Shown piece after piece: positions 15,347-17,037 of a stretch of 17,037 nucleotides of DNA. Positions within the stretch are counted from its first letter, which is position 1. Every line of letters begins with the position of its first letter. This stretch comes from an uncultured Blautia sp. (GTDB lineage: Bacteria > Bacillota > Clostridia > Lachnospirales > Lachnospiraceae), in the NCBI GenBank assembly GCA_900539525.1, contig UQCM01000059.1, positions 1 to 17,037 of the forward strand, read 5' to 3'. The notes under the pieces were generated by a model that was not told the DNA's origin, ran no database searches, and saw only the letters and a list, made by a program, of their open reading frames with translations. Position numbers and translations under genes: made by a program.

Positions 15347-15368
15347 GAGTCGATAAGGAGGACACGAC

Positions 15369-16547
15369 ATGAAAGAACTGCAGTTAAAATATGGATGTAA
15401 CCCGAACCAGAAGCCGTCCAGGATCTACATGGGTGACGGATCCGAGCTCCCGATCAAAGTTCTGATGGGAAGACCGGGCTATATTAATTTCCTGGATGCC
15501 TTTAATGGATGGCAGCTTGTACGGGAACTGAAAGAAGCGACAGGACTTCCGGCGGCAACTTCTTTTAAGCATGTATCTCCGGCAGGTGCTGCCATTGGCC
15601 TCCCTCTGACAGAGACACTGGCTAAGATCTACTGGGTGGATGATATGGGCGATCTCTCACCGCTGGCCTGCGCTTATGCGAGAGCCCGGGGTGCAGACAG
15701 AATGTCTTCTTTCGGCGATTTCATTGCACTCTCTGATGTCTGTGATAAGGATACGGCAAGTCTGATTAAGAGAGAGGTGTCTGACGGCGTTATTGCACCC
15801 GGATATACAGAAGAAGCTCTTGCGATTCTCGGACAGAAGAAAAACGGAAATTACAATGTGATCCAGATCGATGAAAATTACCGTCCGAATCCTATAGAAC
15901 ACAAGGAGGTGTTCGGTATTACGTTTGAGCAGGGCAGACAGGAGCTTCCGATCAACGATGAGCTGCTTTCCAATATCGTGACCGAGAACAAGGAGCTTCC
16001 GGATGAAGCGATCCGTGATCTGAAGATTTCTCTGATCACACTGAAATATACACAGTCCAATTCCGTATGCTTTGTCAAAGACGGACAGGCAATCGGTATC
16101 GGCGCAGGTCAGCAGTCACGTGTACACTGCACTCGTCTGGCAGGCCAGAAGGCAGACAACTGGCTGCTCCGCCAGTGTCCGAAGGTGATGAATCTTCCGT
16201 TTATTGATGGTATCCGCCGTGCAGACAGAGACAATGCGATCGATGTCTATATCGGAGAGGAGTACATGGATGTACTGGCTGACGGTGCATGGCAGAAGAT
16301 CTTCAAGGAGAAGCCTGAAGTATTTACCAGAGAAGAAAAGCGCGCATGGCTGGATCAGATGACAGGCGTGACCTTAGGCTCAGATGCTTTCTTCCCGTTC
16401 AGTGATAACATTGAGCGAGCAAAGAAGAGCGGGGTCACCTATATCGCAGAGCCGGGCGGATCGGTGAGAGATGATGCAGTGATCGAGTGCTGCAACAAAT
16501 ACAACATGGTAATGGCATTTACAGGAATCCGGTTATTCCATCACTGA
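15369..16547 (+). CDS. purH: AICAR transformylase (stand-alone PurH-type domain)
   Basis: The enzyme transfers a formyl group from 10-formyl-tetrahydrofolate to AICAR ribotide (ZMP), giving FAICAR. The 392-residue product contains only the transformylase part of PurH; the N-terminal MGS-like cyclohydrolase domain (about 200 residues in the bifunctional protein) is absent, and PurO next door takes its place. Visible landmarks are LKYGCNPNQKP (6-16), the catalytic Lys67-His68 in SFKHVSPAGAA, the ARARGADRMSSFGDFIALSD segment, LKYTQSNSVCFVKDGQAIGIGAGQQSRVHC, and SDAFFPFSDNIERAKKSGV near the end. AAGGAGG (15355-15361) precedes the ATG by seven bases. Its substrate pool is the ligand sensed by the upstream riboswitch. 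A strong terminator follows. Confidence 0.96.
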   Translation: MKELQLKYGCNPNQKPSRIYMGDGSELPIKVLMGRPGYINFLDAFNGWQLVRELKEATGLPAATSFKHVSPAGAAIGLPLTETLAKIYWVDDMGDLSPLACAYARARGADRMSSFGDFIALSDVCDKDTASLIKREVSDGVIAPGYTEEALAILGQKKNGNYNVIQIDENYRPNPIEHKEVFGITFEQGRQELPINDELLSNIVTENKELPDEAIRDLKISLITLKYTQSNSVCFVKDGQAIGIGAGQQSRVHCTRLAGQKADNWLLRQCPKVMNLPFIDGIRRADRDNAIDVYIGEEYMDVLADGAWQKIFKEKPEVFTREEKRAWLDQMTGVTLGSDAFFPFSDNIERAKKSGVTYIAEPGGSVRDDAVIECCNKYNMVMAFTGIRLFHH

Positions 16548-16576
16548 TGAAATATCTTTCTTTGAATAATGAGAAT

Positions 16577-16609
16577 AAGGGCGGCTGCAGGAATCCTGCA
16601 CCGCCTTTT
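16577..16609 (+). terminator. Intrinsic terminator of purO-purH
   Basis: Stem of GGGCGG (plus one unpaired C) and TGCAGG with CCTGCA and CCGCC around an AAT loop, then TTTT. Pairing extends to AA/TT at the base. In reverse it has only a weak T run (CTTATT), so it may stop minus-strand transcripts poorly. Confidence 0.9.
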
Positions 16610-16628
16610 ATTAAATGAGTTACCCGAC

Positions 16629-16803
16629 AAATGAGCCTGACGTAGATTTTTCCGTGCTTCGCACTCTCAAAATCGACGAAAACATTCGCAATTCGCTCGT
16701 TTTTCTTCGAAAAATGGATGCTTGCTCATGTTTTGCGGGCCCCATAGACATAAAAATACCTGCAAGCATGTATTTTTATGTCCCTTTGCCCCTTGGCTCA
16801 TTT
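16629..16803 (-). repeat. MITE-like unit with terminal inverted repeats and three hairpins
   Basis: AAATGAGCC (16629-16637) is an exact inverted match to GGCTCATTT (16795-16803). Between them lie three hairpins: 16641-16678 (CGT, GATTTT and GTGC pairing with GCAC, AAAATC and ACG), 16700-16714 (TTTTTC/GAAAAA) and 16747-16782 (13 perfect pairs, GACATAAAAATAC with GTATTTTTATGTC). A minus-strand promoter lies just to its right. No credible protein is encoded. I place it on the minus strand because of that promoter. Confidence 0.6.
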
Positions 16804-16868
16804 TATTATTCATTTCGCTCAAAGATATCGGTATTATTTCATACCTTTTATATCTTTTTACTAGTCGA

Positions 16869-16897
16869 AGTATAGCATACAGCACATATTTTTTCAA
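16869..16897 (-). promoter_or_regulatory. Consensus minus-strand promoter
   Basis: On the minus strand: TTGAAA (16897-16892), 17 bases, TATACT (16874-16869) with TGC directly before it, an extended -10. Transcription would run left from about 16862 through the hairpin unit at 16629-16803 toward the purH terminator. Confidence 0.65.
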
Positions 16898-16957
16898 TGT
16901 TACACAAATAAGAAAAATGAATCTTGGCAGTTTCTTAGCACAATATGTAACTAATAG

Positions 16958-17037
16958 ATAACTGTTCAGAGTCCATTCGCATAATCGCCTCTACGAGGCT
17001 TTCCTTTTGCTCATGTAGGGCTCTCGCCCTATAGATT
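16958..17037 (-). repeat. Dispersed 75-bp hairpin repeat, copy B (runs off the window)
   Basis: On the minus strand this contains CTAC-ATGAGCAAAAGGAAAGCC-TC-GTAG, then AGGCGATTATGCGAATGG and ACTCTGAACAGTTAT. It matches copy A at 6739-6811 base for base except for a handful of changes. Its stem GCC-CTAC/GTAG-a-GGC differs from copy A's CTCTAC/GTAGAG but still pairs. The 16804-16957 stretch otherwise holds only AT-rich DNA and the minus-strand promoter. Confidence 0.75.

Noticed and set aside
16667..16897. A 76-codon minus-strand frame, and a 44-codon frame starting at 16801
   Set aside because: The first begins on the TTG of a -35 box and both run through hairpins. I take them as chance frames in a repeat, although similar short hypothetical proteins may be annotated in related genomes.

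Overview
The window looks like a chromosomal segment of a low-to-mid-GC Clostridia genome, most likely Lachnospiraceae (Blautia, Dorea or Ruminococcus-like). The evidence is the Firmicutes order yifB-dprA-topA-codY, a perfect CIRCE operator in front of groESL, clear SigA-type promoters with 17-nt spacers, AGGAGG ribosome sites, and a split IMP cyclohydrolase plus AICAR transformylase pair behind a ZTP riboswitch. Almost all genes are on the + strand.

Layout. Bases 1-60 appear to be the 3' tail of an IS200/IS605-type tnpB and its end hairpin. A short Sfp-type phosphopantetheinyl transferase follows (114-677). After a palindrome-rich gap comes yifB/comM (929-2461, TTG start), dprA (2476-3576) and topA (3604-5691), which probably share the promoter at 845-873. 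codY (5817-6599) has its own extended -10 promoter, with a large dyad at the predicted transcript start, and ends in a strong terminator. groES-groEL (7026-8952) are under CIRCE/HrcA-type control. Two small membrane proteins of unknown function (9105-9782 and 9856-10356) precede guaB (10437-11891), whose -35 box overlaps the stop codon of the gene before it. A membrane-anchored Amidase_2 cell-wall hydrolase (12076-12840) and a HEAT-repeat/THUMP-type methyltransferase fusion (12932-14443) follow. The right end holds a transcription-terminating ZTP riboswitch (about 14488-14600) controlling a PurO-type IMP cyclohydrolase (14633-15346) and an AICAR transformylase lacking the cyclohydrolase domain (15369-16547).

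How the genes connect. There is a purine/GTP theme. CodY is a GTP and branched-chain amino acid sensor, GuaB commits IMP to GMP/GTP, and the last two purine steps to IMP are controlled by a switch that senses ZTP/ZMP, the substrate pool of the AICAR transformylase. YifB/ComM and DprA process incoming single-stranded DNA in transformation, and TopA relaxes supercoils.

The least explained DNA is intergenic. A roughly 75-bp hairpin-bearing repeat occurs at 6739-6811 (+) and 16958-17037 (-), with a degenerate piece at 11905-11937. A 175-bp unit at 16629-16803 is bounded by 9-bp terminal inverted repeats, contains three hairpins and lies downstream of a consensus minus-strand promoter; one of its hairpins has a relative at 741-787. 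These look like a dispersed, possibly transcribed, structured repeat family. I see no defence island, CRISPR array, rRNA or tRNA. Most of the coding content is conserved housekeeping.
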